DNA of 64,000 nt from Poecilobothrus nobilitatus (lineage: Eukaryota > Arthropoda > Insecta > Diptera > Dolichopodidae), in NCBI GenBank assembly GCA_947095535.1, contig OX352773.1, forward strand, positions 259,183,590-259,247,589, given 5' to 3'. Below the pieces are notes generated by a model. That model did not search any database. It had not been told where the DNA came from and saw only the letters and a program-made list of their open reading frames with translations. This document shows positions 14,701 through 29,700 of the stretch, piece after piece. The stretch's first letter is position 1, and each line of letters starts with the position of its first letter. Made by a program: the position numbers and the translations under genes.

Positions 14701-17700
14701 CAAGTAGAACAAACCCCCCTCTAAACAAATTATTGAAATCCTGATTTTGTAATGAACTCTAAATTCTCTCCTAATTATATTTTTTCATACATATTTCAAT
14801 ATCAAAATCTTTAAAAAGGTGGCGACTGCGGTCCTCAAACCCTTGTTAGATGAAATCCTGATTTTAAATTCAACTCTTAAAATACCTTCAAGTTCAAAAT
14901 CGCACATACATATAATAATTCTGGAAAAAGAGTAAAACAATGATTTTGAATCGAAATCTAAAATCCCTCCTATTATTATTTGATAAAATTAAAAGTTACA
15001 ATTTTTAAAAATATGATTTTAAAAAACGAGATTTTGATAAAACTATATTTTAAGAAACGAGATTTAAAAAAAAAAACGATATATTGATAAAACAAGTTTT
15101 TGAGATACAAGAATTTGTAGCGCTCCTCTATTTTATTGATATCCGGCATTAAATTAATTTACTAAACTGTAGTAGTGTCGAATTAATATTTTTATTTAAT
15201 TGTAAATGCAAAGAATTACATTTTTAAATACGTGTTAACATCAAAAATTTTATAAAAAAAACTTTATTAACTTAGTTTTTTTAATATGAACGAAGAGAAT
15301 TTAAAATTTACCAGAAAGTAAAAAAAAAAAAAAAAAACAATCATAAATATTTAAAATTTTTATGCTGTTTTTTTTTTATCTTAACAGCTTAGACGTAGGT
15401 ACCTAAAAAAAAAATCGTGTTTAATTTTTATATATTATGATTATGACCGTTAATGTTTAAAACGGTTTTAACGGTTCAATGTAAAATTAATATATGAAAA
15501 GAAATTTTTTTTTAAAGTCATCAATGAACATTTTTTTTTTTGTTTTTTTATTTTGATATACTCAACACAGTCTATACAGTATACATTTTATTTTCTCCTC
15601 TTTCTTTTTTTTTTTTTTTTTTTTAACTTACTAGAGCTTGTAATTATCTTTATAACTTATAAGTTATAAGTCGTATACCTAGTTTTTTGTTTTCTTTCAA
15701 TTTGAAGCTGTTTTAAGGTATAAACAGATATAGTATAAGATCGTTCAATATAGTTCCAACATAATATATACATATTTTATATTTATATATGTGCATATAC
15801 ATAATATGTATATGTCCATTCATATTGTACATATATACATACATACATATATAAGTGAATATATTTTTGAATTATATTAACAAAATATAAATCAATAACA
15901 AAAGTAAATGAAAAAATAAATGCGAAATTTATGCGTGAAATATGTTTTCATTTGAAAGCTTTAAATTAAAAAAAAAATTATAAAATAAATAAAATTTAAA
16001 ATAAAAAAACCATATACGAATACATATAGGTACATATGTGTATGTATGTATATATAAAAAAGAAAATACTACTCCAAACTAGTTTTTGTTTAACTTGGAT
16101 GACTTCAGCTTAATTTACATTTTTATAATATGTTTTTATATATATACATGCATATATATATATATACAATATCTATTATATAATTTCTTTATGTATATAA
16201 AATGTATATACCTATACTTATTTGTATGTTCTAAAAAGTCGCGAAAGAAAAAGCAAATAATGCAATTAATATTTTACCGTTATATGAATTGTCTTTAATG
16301 AAATAAGTTATAGTTTTGTAGACTTGTATTTTATTAAATAACCTACGATTTATATTTATATTCACATAGTATTTAACTACTACTACTACTACAAAATTTG
16401 TTAGTAGAATGAGGTATACATTTTTTTTTGTCTAATTTATATTTGGCGTTTTTGTTTTTTTAAATCTGAGCAGAGCATTAACTGTCAAAAAATAATTTTT
16501 TTTTAGGTCTGAGCGCTAGTGTTTTTTTTTAAATCTGAGCCCGCTCAGAGCACACTCTACGTGCTCAGTATAAATATTTCGTGTACGGCTGAGCAAATTA
16601 AAATACAAATACATTTTGACGTTTTTTGATGATTGTAATTGTAAAATAAAAGTCAAATTGTTTTGTTTATTTTAGTTATCCATTTCTAATTTTTAAATTA
16701 TTGCTTTTTTGTTAAGTTTAGTTTTTAATTTTCTTTAGTTTTTATTTTAGTAAGAAATAGTTCATAAATATAAATAAATTACTATTCACCAAAAAAAATT
16801 ATTTTACAATGTTTTCTTTTTTCAATTTTTGCAAATTTTGTTTTGTTTTGATAATTTAAAACGTCACTAAAATAAAAATGACAGTTGATTCAAATCGTGT
16901 TTTATTATTAAATCTGAGCGTATTCTTTCCATGCTCTGCTCAAAGCGTGCTCAGATAGATAATCTATAATGGTTTAATATTAACATTAATTTAAACGTGG
17001 TAAATAGAAAAATTTCGGGTGATGAAATATGTACTAACAAATTGTAATTTAGTTGTTTTAAATTTATGCAATACACATAAGTAGAATAAAAAATTAATGT
17101 AAAGTTTTAAATCAAAAAAATAAACTTTACAAATAATATAATTAATAATAAAGATTCAAATACAAATTTTTTGATAAGAAAAATGGTTTCCAAACTTTAA
17201 AAAAATGTGAGAAAATCAATATAATTACAGTAGAATCCGCTTTAAATCATATGCTAAATGGCACATAATATAATGATTTTAACCGAGTTGATCAAATGAA
17301 CGAGGTTCGTTTAATTTAAAATTTTGAAAATAAGTAAATTAGGCCCGAATATTATTCCATTTCATTTAAGAAAATTTTTTTACGTTATATGTATATATTA
17401 TATACTTACATAGTGCGTACATAATCATGTCTATTCCACTAAACGTTACTATCGGAATTGTCCGCTGTATGTCAAAAATTGGTATTCTGCTAAACGCCAC
17501 GCGATGATGTGTCCGCAGTTTTGCTGAATACGTTTTTTGTGTATTCTGGTAAACGCGATGTCAAGTTTTCCATACATTTTATAGAAATATTTCTCCGCAA
17601 TAGTTGAGTCGCGGGAAAAATAATAAAATGTGTAAGTTAAACATAAAATTTAATAAAAGCTTATATTTTTTTTTGTTCAAAATACTTTTAAAAAAAAAAA

Positions 17701-20700
17701 TAGTTTTAAATTTTGATTTTAAAGGTCCAAAACAAATCAAGGGCAGTAAAAATATTTATTAAGTTTTATGAAAAAACTTCCGGACATAGCAAAAGGCTTT
17801 ACAAAACTTTTTTTTCTGTTGGCACAGAATTTGTGCCCACAACAGGTTCTACTTCAGATTTTATTTCGTCCAAAACATAGTTGAATGACATCTTATTCAA
17901 CCTAAAATTTTTGTGAAAACTACATAAAGTAGGTAAATGTTAGCCAAAAAAGATAAACAATTAAATTTTGTAACTTACTCTTCATCCGATAATTCCATTA
18001 AATTTGAGGAATCTTTTAAAACTCTTCTTTTTCTTTTTATATGTTTTTTTGCAGTTTCATTTTCTGCAGCGAAAAAAAAAACCAAAACTATCCATTTTTA
18101 TTTACGAATTAAAAATAACCCAATTTATAAACTGTCAAAATCAGTTGTTTAGCTCAGACAATTCAGCGCGGAACAAATAAAATGTTCGCGTTTAGCTGAA
18201 CATAATTTTTCTCCGTAGGTGCGCGGCGTACACGTTCCGCCGTTTAGTGGAATAGACATGAATATTATGTATTAAATACTTAGCTCAATAAAACAAAAGG
18301 TGTTATGTATATGGTATTATATATGTATGTTAGTACGTATCTATGTATATATGTATTGTAATATTATACAAGTTTACTTTTAAATAAAAAAATTAAAAGT
18401 TAATTATTAAAATACGTCTAAAATAACCAATTGTTAAAAATAAAAATATAAAAATTTCAAAAACTAAACTATCCATCATATCATTAAATTCGAAAGTGTG
18501 AATTCTATTCTGTTGTTATTCTATATATGTATAATTGGAGGGCAGTAAAATATGTAAAATATAAATATAAAATTTCTGCGGAGGTTTACTCCGAGCAAGA
18601 TATGTGCACTTAGGGGCATGTTGTTTTGCCGAAAATATATTGCCAACAATAAACTCTATATACAAATCTTTACTTTTTTAAAGGCAGTAGAGCTGACAAA
18701 AGTATTATAAGTGGAGGCCAAATTCACAACACGTAATAATAGGGGAGAGCACAATTTAGATCTACTTCAAAAGGTCACAGCAACATTTATACCTCTTAAA
18801 TAAATCTCATCTAAATATAAAATTTTCAGTCAAAGTAAAAATATAAATTTTTTTTACAATGTGGATTTTAACCTAGGCATTTTAAATAATAATTTTAATA
18901 ATTTAAAAAATAGAGTATTTCTGAAAGCAAGAATTAATGATTTTAAGCAAATTGTGCAATTAAAACGAATTATTCGATTAAAAATATATACAAAATCATA
19001 TGCAAATTTTGTTGACATGATATTGTTATGCAAATAAATAAGTTGTGGTGTTATATGATGTGATTTTAAGCAGATTCTGCACTGTAATTAAATGCTTATT
19101 TAAAATTAATAATAATTTATGTCCGTCCAAAATTAAATTCTTAAAATTAAAAAAAAATCAAATAAGTTGTAATAAAATCAATTAGAATAAAATACTATAT
19201 ACATATTATGTACAGTTAACAATGTTATCGCTGTAGATTATTTTGAAAGAATGACTACATTAATAAATCGAAGCCTAAGCAATTTTATAATTTTTTATTT
19301 TTTTCATTTACCTTTTCCTACTTTTTTTTTTTATATGTTAATCACTTATTTAATAAATTTAGCGTAAATGGCATATTATAATAAAAAAATTAAAAATGAT
19401 TTCATTACAAAAATGTTTTTTTTTTGTATACCGTCTATTCTATAATAAAAAAACAATAAGTTTATTGAACTATAGATACTTTTTTTATGTTGATTATTTA
19501 ACAAATTTGTAATATTTGGACTTTTTATAGTAATAAGTATGTATATATATATATATTACAAATTTATTTTTTAAAAAATATTTATTTTATATATTAATAA
19601 TAACAATGGATTTATTTTTATATACACAAGGTGGTTCAGGCCATGCGTATCAGTTTTATAAGAAGGGAAGGGAGTCGTTAATTTAAAATATAAAAAAAAA
19701 ATGATTAGCTAAGTCGGGAGTGTTCTATCAATAGGTGATATTTTAAACTTCCGAAAAGGACTGGAAATAGGTTTTTTAAACCGGAAATTCATCGAAATCG
19801 AGGTTTTCAAATAGAAATTAAATTACATATACATATACTAAAGTTTATAAGGAAAAATATGAAATATTTTTATTTTATTTTTCTTCATTTTAAAGGAGGG
19901 AAATAGTTAGAAAACAATTTAGAAAATATTAAGACAGAAATTTCTTATTTTTTGACGTGAAATCCGAAATCGCTTTGAAAAATACCCGTTCCCATTTAAA
20001 ACACTCGATTTCGGTGAATTTTCGGTCTAAAAAATCTATTTCCGGTTCTTTCCGAATTTTTAAAATATAACCAATTGATAGAGCATCCCCGATTTTAGTA
20101 TATGAACCCTGTATATGAACAATTTTCTGTTAATATAAAATACATTTCATGGTTTTATAATATTCTTAGTAAAATAATTAAAAAACAAATATTCCCACAA
20201 AATATGTATATGTAAAATAAGTATATATATATATTTATATAATAATTTATATATAAGAAGTATACTTATATAATAATTTTATTATCTTAAATTAGATTAT
20301 TACATATTGCCAGTGCTTATTTACTTTTTATTTTCTTATTTTTGTTATTAAAAATTAATTATTTTAATAATAATCAAAATATGGGTCACCTCCCCTGATA
20401 TCTTGAAAAATAAAATCTAGAAAAAAAAACCTTGAAAATCAAAATCTTTTTGAGACAAAATCTTGACAAAAAAAATAAATCTGACAAAAAAAAAATCTTT
20501 TACAGACAAAATCTTGAAAAAATAAAAATTTTAATTATTTATTTTAGTTTAGGAAATTTTTTAAAATAATATCTTATTAAAGGTGATTTGTTATTTATTT
20601 ATATAGGTATAACTTAAAAATAATTTGTTCTAAGTTTAATAAAAATTATAAATGAAAAAGAAGATAGATCTCGCTTAAGTTATTTACATAAAATTGCTAT

Positions 20701-23700
20701 GAATTCACACCTGTAAATGATTTGTTATTATTATTAGTTCTAAAATTATTAATTTTTATTTAAATGAAAATAAATTTTAATTTACCTTATATAATTAGAT
20801 TGAATTTTTTTTTCGTCATTTTATACATATACAGGGTGTCCGGGACTCAAGTACGCGCACTGCACTCAGTGATTGGGAGCATTAAAACAAACAAAACAAA
20901 AAATTGATTTTTTAGAGACTTTTCATAAAAAAATCTATAACTTTTAGTTATTGTATTTTTAATAGATAAAATTGGTTATAAAATTAAATTCCGAAATAGA
21001 AACGGATCTAAATTTTTATCCAAAAGCTGTAGCGTTGTGCTTTATAACTGTTTTTAAACAATTTTTTTTATCATATCTACAAACAAAGTTACATCTTCAT
21101 ATATTTCTGTTGTTATCTGTTGAGTTCAGAACATTAGCTGCATACGAAAATTTTACGTGCCTAAGGCCTATGCAACGGTATATAGCAGTGCATTAATCTG
21201 AGGACACCCTGTATATATGTACACATAAATTTTAAGAAGGAAATTGTATGAATTACATGAAACACAAAATAATGTCTCTTAACCTAACCTAATACTACTC
21301 TATATTTTTTAATTAGTAGTAAAAGTCACAGGTGAATATTCTTCTTTTCATATTTTTATGATCATGCCTTATAAGAGTAAAAAGGATAAAAATGAATTTT
21401 AGAAATCGATTGATTTAATCTTGTGATAATGTTAAAAAAAAATTTTTTTCGTAATTATATGTAAGTACATATTTTGCCTTCATTCATTTTTATGACTACA
21501 AAGCAAGGATTTATTATCCTTATTATTTATTGTAAGGATTTATTTATTTACAATGAATTTTTTTTATTTTATTCTTATAACCGCATAATTTTTTGTCCTT
21601 TTTTTGAGCTCAAGTTTATTTCATTATTTTTACTGGATTTGTTGATATGAATTCTTAAATTACTGAAATGAAAAATGAAAAGAAATGAAATCTTAAATTA
21701 CTTAATATAGTTATACATCTTTTTAACGCTTAACTTTTTTGACGTCAATTTTGTCGCATATTTTTTTTACAAAATTTTGATTCAATAACGTTAAACGGTT
21801 AAATTGATAAAAAATTTTGTTAAAACTATAAAATTGAATTATGTTAACAAAAACTTCTTTAAAAAAGAATGTTGAACTTCAATTTTTTTTTTATCTTAAA
21901 CACGAATTAAAATCAATTATATGAAAAAACTGTTTAAAAGGTTTTATAACAAGTTTTTCACAAGACCAGATTTGAATATTAATCAAAACATATGCAAAAT
22001 TGTTAGGCTAAGTAATTTTAATTTTCACATATGTTTCGCGTAAAAAACGATTTGATTGTTCTGCAACATTATTAAAAATATTGCAGAAAATGGGATCAAC
22101 ATAGTCCATGTGATTTTTTTTTTATAATTTACTTCAATTGTTACCGGAACTAAATATTCTAATAGTTAGTTAATATCTAAATATTAACTAACTTCTAACT
22201 TCTTTATATTAACCAAGGAAATAAAAAACCTGAATTATTTTATACAATTCTGTTAATGTTATTAATATTTTGTCTCATCTTGGATAATGAAATAAGATAA
22301 TTATAGGTTGAATACTAATATTAATTTATACTGTACCTACTTAAAATTATTAATTTTGTTTATATTATATAATATTACATTAAACTTTGTGCCAACTGGG
22401 GTGTATTAAAAAAGTTATCATTTTTATTTTCCTTCTATTTTCTATTTTCCTTCTATAATTTTCTATTTTACTCTATCTATTTTCCTAATTAAAAACACTT
22501 GCTATACCTATTGCAGGATTTGGACCCATACTCCTTAATAATATCAATATTATTTTACTAAATTTTAAAATATTATTTATTTATTTATTTAATCTAATAT
22601 TAATACAATAAATTGTAATAACATTATCTTACTTACATTATATTATTTACAATAGTATTGACATTATCCTATATTTTAATTTTATTTTAGTTAGTTAAAC
22701 ATTTTAATTTTATTTTAATTTTTATTTTAATAATTGATTTGTTCATTGTTCTTTCTTTCATCTTACCTTTTCCTCTTTTATTATAATTAACTAAATAGTT
22801 GTATAACTAAATGATTTCCCATATTTGGAACAATTTTGCAATTTCTTCTGTTATAGCTAGATTTTCTTTTTTAGGTTTAAGTGCTTCGTTAACGGTGGTC
22901 GAATGTTTTTAAAACACCCTTCTAGCTGCTAAACATTCTAGAAATATGTGTTTTATTGTCATTAGATTATGACAAAAAATGCAAGATGGTGACTGAGTTG
23001 TTTCAAATAAATATTTTTTGACTTACTTATTGTGTGGCCTAATCTAATTCTAGCTACTTTCCTATCTAAGTTTCTGTTACCTATAGTATAGACTGGAGGA
23101 CCTTCGCATCGGGCCAATGACTCTTTAGAAAACTATTGGATGAATTCCACTTTATTTGTCTAATATTTTGAATAACATTTTTTGCTTCCTTGATTTTAGA
23201 GCTATATGACAAAGGTAAATGCCGGTGTTTTAATAGCGAGTTTGGCCTCCGTATCCGCTAGCTCATTGCCACTTATACCACAGTGCCCTGGAATCCATAT
23301 AAGTTTACTTTCTTTGTTGGTGTTACACAGTATATTTTGCTAATTGTTTTATTTAGGGGTTTAAAATATATAATTGAGGAAACAATTTTTTTTTTTTTAT
23401 TTAAATATTTTCATCCTAGATGTATGCAATTATTTTGTTAATGTTAAATAAGACAAAAGTACAGTAGTTGATTAAGGATATGGCTTATTTAGCGAGTCCC
23501 AACTCGCAAACATTTTTCATTATTGAAATAGTAAAAATATAGCTTCATTATTTTTTCAAATATAAACAAAACTATTATTATATATGTCAAAAATACTTCA
23601 TTTCTTCCTTTAATGATTATAAATATTGTGTTAGAATAATTTTGTTTTTTTTTTTTTGGCTCAAACAGGAATTAAAAGAAGAATTTAAATTTGGGATCAA

Positions 23701-26700
23701 ACATTTTGATATGTCTGAGTAAATTGTAATGTTTGCCTTTTTAATTTTCGTTCAATATTCACCTTTCCAATATATTAAAGAATTTATTAAGGCGTCATTG
23801 TCAATATTATTAATTGTATTTTCTATTTCTACAGAAATACACTATCATATAAACTCCTTCCACTGAAATGGTAATTGAGTTCACAACTTCGTGCGTTATA
23901 GGCACAGTTCATTTTCTTCTAGTTATTTTTTTAAACGAATTGAAGAAAATTTTAAAAAATCACTTATTTATTAATTTATTAAATTTTTCTGGGTTAACCC
24001 TGCAGATATTATTTGATCAATGGAAGAAACTCTATTGATAAATGGTTTTTTGTTCCTTTTTCGTTTCAATATAAAAAAAAAAAAACAATAGACGAAAATT
24101 TTATATATATATGTAATAAATAATAATAAATTCACAAATTATTTAACTTTATCTTTTTAGTTATAAAAATTTAGTAATTTTTATCCGTTATAATTTTTTA
24201 TCGTATTACAAAACAATAGACGTTAAATTTAAAATGATAATTAATAAAAATATAATATTTGATAGACATTTTGTAATAAGAGTAAATATTAATATATAAA
24301 TTAATAATAGTATTTACGTAGCCTATTATTATCTACGAAATTTTTTTTTTCCCATTAAATTAAAAATAAGTATATTTATGTCTTATAAACTATAATTAAA
24401 ATCATATTGTAAAAATATATAATAAAATAATAATGAAGCATAATTTTTGTAAAAGATAATAGATGGCATAGAAATAAAAGAAATGTCTCATAGTCTTGTA
24501 CAATACCTACAGTCGAGTAATCAACGGCTTAATTTTTCAAACCCTAAATTTTTGAGTCCCGATTATAATTTCGACTGAGAAAACGTTTAAATTTCAGACA
24601 ATTTTTGAAATTTCTTTCATGATTTTTTTTTTTTGTCAATATTTTCTCAGCTGGTATAGTTATATTTTAGTTGATTTTTTCACTCATCCTATATACATGT
24701 TTTAAGTCCCCTTTTCTATTTTTAAGAATGATTTTAGTAAAATTGCAAAATCCTATAATACTTATATAATATTAAAATATATAAATAAAAATGAATTTGA
24801 ATTAGTATAAAATAATAGGAACATATTAAAATTAATAAATTTTTCAAATTATATAAAATGGTCTAACTAAATTGATTTTTATAGTACAAATATATACTTC
24901 ACCAAAAATTATTAATAAGTACTTGACTTTTTTTCTTTTTTTTTATAATTAATTTTGTATATTATTTTTTTTATTATAGAAATTATATAATAAGAACGTT
25001 ATATACTTATAATAAACTTAAAAATATACCTCAACTTTAAAATTAATACATGTTTAAATATATTTTATCACATGCGATATTTATTTGTGTCACAGATACA
25101 GATATATATATATATATTTAAAATAAATTTTTTTATACAAAATCAAAAGAGGAAATAAAGTAAGGAAATAAAATTAAGGAAATAAAGTTTTTTCTTTTTT
25201 TTTTTTTTTGGGTGAAACGATAAATAGAGTAACAAAAAAAAAAAAACAAAAGAAAATTTATGATCATCATTTTTTTTTCTTTTTGTATTTTATATTAAGC
25301 ATTAATTAAAAAAAAAAAAAAAATTAAATTAATAAAAAAATTTTAATATTGAAAATTAAATAAAATATAAAAATAGTTTTACTATAAATAATCAATAAAA
25401 AAGTAATGTGTGTTTTATAAATTAAAAAAAAAAAAAAAGATAAATATTTATATTATAAAAAATTTCTTAAACATATCAGTGTGTATTATTAATTCGTAAC
25501 AAATATCTTATACTTATATGTATAATATATATGATTCTTTAAAATTATTTGTAGATAGTTTTTGTAATAAACACAAAAATTATACTTAATTAAAAAAAAA
25601 AAAAAAGAAATTAATATATATAAATAAAGCTTATTTAATTAAATATTAATAGCAAAAATTAATAATTTCTTATATTTAATAATTAATATATTAATGAAAA
25701 AATATAAAACAATATCATATTCCTATAAAATATAAAATAAAAATATAACAATTTTTTTTATTGTTTTTTTTTTTTTTTAATAAATATTCAAGTAATAAAA
25801 ATGCAATATATTAATAATTGATAAAAAAAAAAAAAAAAACACAGAAAACAAAAAAATATGTTAAAATCTTAACATTTTATATTTAATGACATGGTCGTTA
25901 GTGATATGCTTTATTCCTCCGGTGGTAGTAATATAACCGGTAGTGTTGGTGGCCAAAATAATCCTCTATTACGTATACCAAAATCTCCATCATTTCATAG
26001 TGGTTTAGATTTGGCAGCAACAACTGATAACAAAAATTTTTCATTAATTAATCAATCACGTTCAACAGGTAGTTTTACAAATATGCCCTCTTTAGATCAA
26101 CAACAACAACAACAACAACAAAATCAACAGCAACAAGAATACACAACAAATAATTTATTAAAGGTTAGCGCAGCTAAAACCAAATCAAATCAATCAAATA
26201 TATAAATATATAGAATACAACAAAATAAAAATAAAAAACCCGGAAATTTTTTTTTTTTACTTAGAATACAAAAAAAAATTTTTTTTTTTTTTCTTATGTT
26301 TCGTGATACAAAATACAATATTGATTTTTGTTCTATCTCTTAACATATTTAACATATAATATACTCCATAAAAATAAATAAGGATTCATATAGAAATTTA
26401 ATACTTCTACTTTTATCTTTAAAAAAAAAAAATAAATAAATAAAAATACAACATATTATTTACTACATAGTTAGGAATTTATAAAAAAAATTTTGTTGAC
26501 AATTTTAACTTTGCAAACTGTTCTTTGGTATAACAAAAAAAAAAAAAAAAAACCAAAAAAAAAACAAAAAAAAACGAAAAATATAACAAATATATTTTTG
26601 ACACGCTTTCGATATTTTTGCGTTCTTTGTTTTTTTTTCTTGCTGTAAAATACTATTTAAAAGAAATTTATAATAAAAATGTCTATTGCGTGTTTTATTG

Positions 26701-29700
26701 CACACATGTGTATACATATACATTATGTATATGAATAAAATTCCAATGTTAAAATTAATTGAAATTTGAAATATTTACATTAATGTTATACGAGAAATAA
26801 AAATATACTTTGACATTTCTTTTTTTTTTTTGTTTTTTTTTTTTCTTTTACTTTTTAACACACTTAAATGATATTTTTAATATTTCTATTAGAATATATT
26901 ATATTTTAATTGAAATATTATAGTATATATATTAATTAATAAGATATTAATAAAATATTTTTTGAGAACAACCTTATCTACACTGGGTGTACACCAAAAT
27001 CTGTTTTCTTTTTTTTTTAGTTTATTTCCCTGCCATATAAATGTGACAAGGAAATTATACAGCCTTTACTTTTCTGGAGTGGCTGTAAATGTCGTAAGGG
27101 GAAATTATTTTTACAACATGTGTGGGATTCAACACACTCCTTCGTACTGTATATACGTTGCCCCAAAATCTTATTATTTTTAAATCTTCTATTTTTTTTA
27201 TATAGTATATTCTCAATATGTAAAGTAAAACCAACATTAATAAATAATATTTGAAAAGAGTGATCAAAAACATTTTTTTTTTTTGATTCTATTTTATTTT
27301 TTGAAATTTCATGTGCTTGTATGTAATAAACTACTAATACAAAATTTTCCATACACATAAATGTTATTGTACGTTTTCTGGAAAAGTGTATTACTCTAAT
27401 TTTCCAACCAATTATAACATCCCTCGTTGTTATTTTGTTTTACATATATACATATATGTCAACATTCAAAAATTTTAATTTAAATAAGAACCTGGATTTT
27501 ACCATTTTTTTTTTAAATTCCTAAATTATTGGAACTCTGATTTTGTTAAAATTGTCAAATTATTGAGACAGCAAATTTTTTATTGAAATGCTCGATTGTC
27601 CCGATGAACTTGTAATAAAACAACTTGTAATAAAAATTGTATAATAAAATTTTAGTTCATGTTTTATCAATATAGGCATATATGCAATTTAAATTTTTAA
27701 AATTTATTTTTTTTCTACTGTAATATATACTGTAATTCGTAGAAAATTGTCAAGTATACGATCCTGATGATTAACAGCATTTTGTGAAAATATAAGTTAC
27801 ATATCCTTTAGGTTTTTGTTGTTGAAATATTTCTAGAATATTACTCTATAAAGGACAGGTGTTTTAAATATGCAAATGTACATATTTCCTAGAATAGAGT
27901 TATAATGATACTTAAGCTATTTTTTTTTTTTTTTTTAATGCATTTCTCTGCCGCATAAATGTGGACAGGAAATTACACAGCCTTTCCTGTTCAGGCGTGG
28001 CTGTAAATGTCGTAAGGGGAAATAATTCTTACGACGTGTGTGGGATTCGAATCCACATTCCCTGGATGTTTACAACGTATTTTATACGCTCTTACCCACT
28101 ATAGGCCACCCTGGCCCCAGCTAAATTTATAAAAGAAAATTTCTAAATTTTTTTTAAATGTTCCAATGACTAACACGGAATTTCCCATAAATATAAAAAA
28201 AAAGTTTTTTTTTGTAAAAATAAGAATTTTGGATTTAATAAATTAAAAATTACATTTTTTTTTAAAAGTATTTTATTCTTTTTAAAGTTATTCTTAATTG
28301 TTTAATTATGTATTTCGTTTTCTTAATAAAATAATCTTTGATCACTAAAACATTTTGTTTTCGTTCAATAAAAAACAAAACCATCAAGTATAACAGAATT
28401 ATTTTTTCGAACAATAAAATTATTAAAGTATTAAAAGAGAATTTGTTTTATTTATATTCAATTTTGTTTTAAAAATTGATATTACATTTCAATATTATCT
28501 ATTTTTAATTTATTTTTTCAAACCTTATTCAAACGGATTGTATAATTTTAATTAAACTATGCTTATAGTAAAAATTTTCAAAAATATAAATAAATATTTT
28601 CCGAGTAAATCTGTACAGTATTCATGTGCTCAATAAATAAATATTTCATCATAACAACATAATATTTAACATTCTCTTTTATTAGGTTTTAAATAATTAA
28701 ATTTATAACTTATGCTTAACATTAAAAAAAAAAAAAACAAAAAGACTATTAAAACCAACATTCAAACTCCAAACATTCTTTTTGTAACTATATAATGTAT
28801 GTATATATTATAACGAACTAATTCAGTAGACCGATAAATATAAAAACAAATTTGCGATTCAAATTCGTAGCAATTAATTTTCATTTTTGTTATTTAATTT
28901 TAGAACTAAAAAAAAAAAAAATTGTTATCTACCTGTATATAATATACAAAAAGAAATAAACAGAATGTTAAAAAGAAAATTATAAAATAAGTTGTAAAGA
29001 ACTTCTATTGATATATCAGGATATTATGCTTATACTTTTATAGCAAACTTTTTTTTTTTATTTTTTATATACTTATATGTATATGTATTATGTAATTTTA
29101 AAAATATAAATTCATTCTAAATAACACCAACAGAATATCAACAAAAAACAAAATCGTTGTAACCATTTGACATACTTATTTATGTTCAATACTTTGTTAA
29201 CCCTTATATTATCCTTGGATGAAAATTCACCCAATTTGAATTTTTATCATATCCATTTTGTTCTTTTCTTTTTGAATTTTTATGTAACTTTGACAGATAT
29301 TTATACTATTTTCTGTCAAACATATATATTTTCATTAAATTTTGATAAATATGGATGCTGATGCTGCACCTTGATTACAAATTTGTAAATATCCTTAGGC
29401 AAATGTGAGCTATCTAAAAAAGTCTCGTAACACGAAAAACGAAAAATTTATGTGAAACTTTGGGGAGTTTTTGCATAACTTTTCGCTTTGGTTTTGGGGA
29501 CGTTTTTCTTGGAGACTTTTTTTTGCGCAGCCGCAAATGTATTTAATGTGTAAACTTTCTTCAAATAAAATTTCTACGCTTTTTACATAATATACTGAAG
29601 GGTATAAATTCACCCAATGATTTTTTTCTGTAACTTTTTTTTTGGATCATAAAATGAGGATTAAAAACAGTTTTTATCAGTTGCAACAAAATTTTTTCAT

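Noticed and set aside
17225..17320. Second pogo-like element end (CAGTAGAATCCGC)
   Set aside because: A plausible single terminus at about 17229, but no inverted partner was found within several kb.
22507..22545. Further SINE family 1 fragment
   Set aside because: Only about 25 bases around the B box resemble it; no body or tail, so not supported.
27003..27360. Small genes suggested by overlapping open frames on both strands
   Set aside because: They run through a decayed SINE and its flank; no conserved domain or splice context.
28040..28118. tRNA gene with perfect GGATTCGAATCC
   Set aside because: The same sequence recurs in three SINE copies with a common body and A tail; the arms do not fold as a canonical tRNA.
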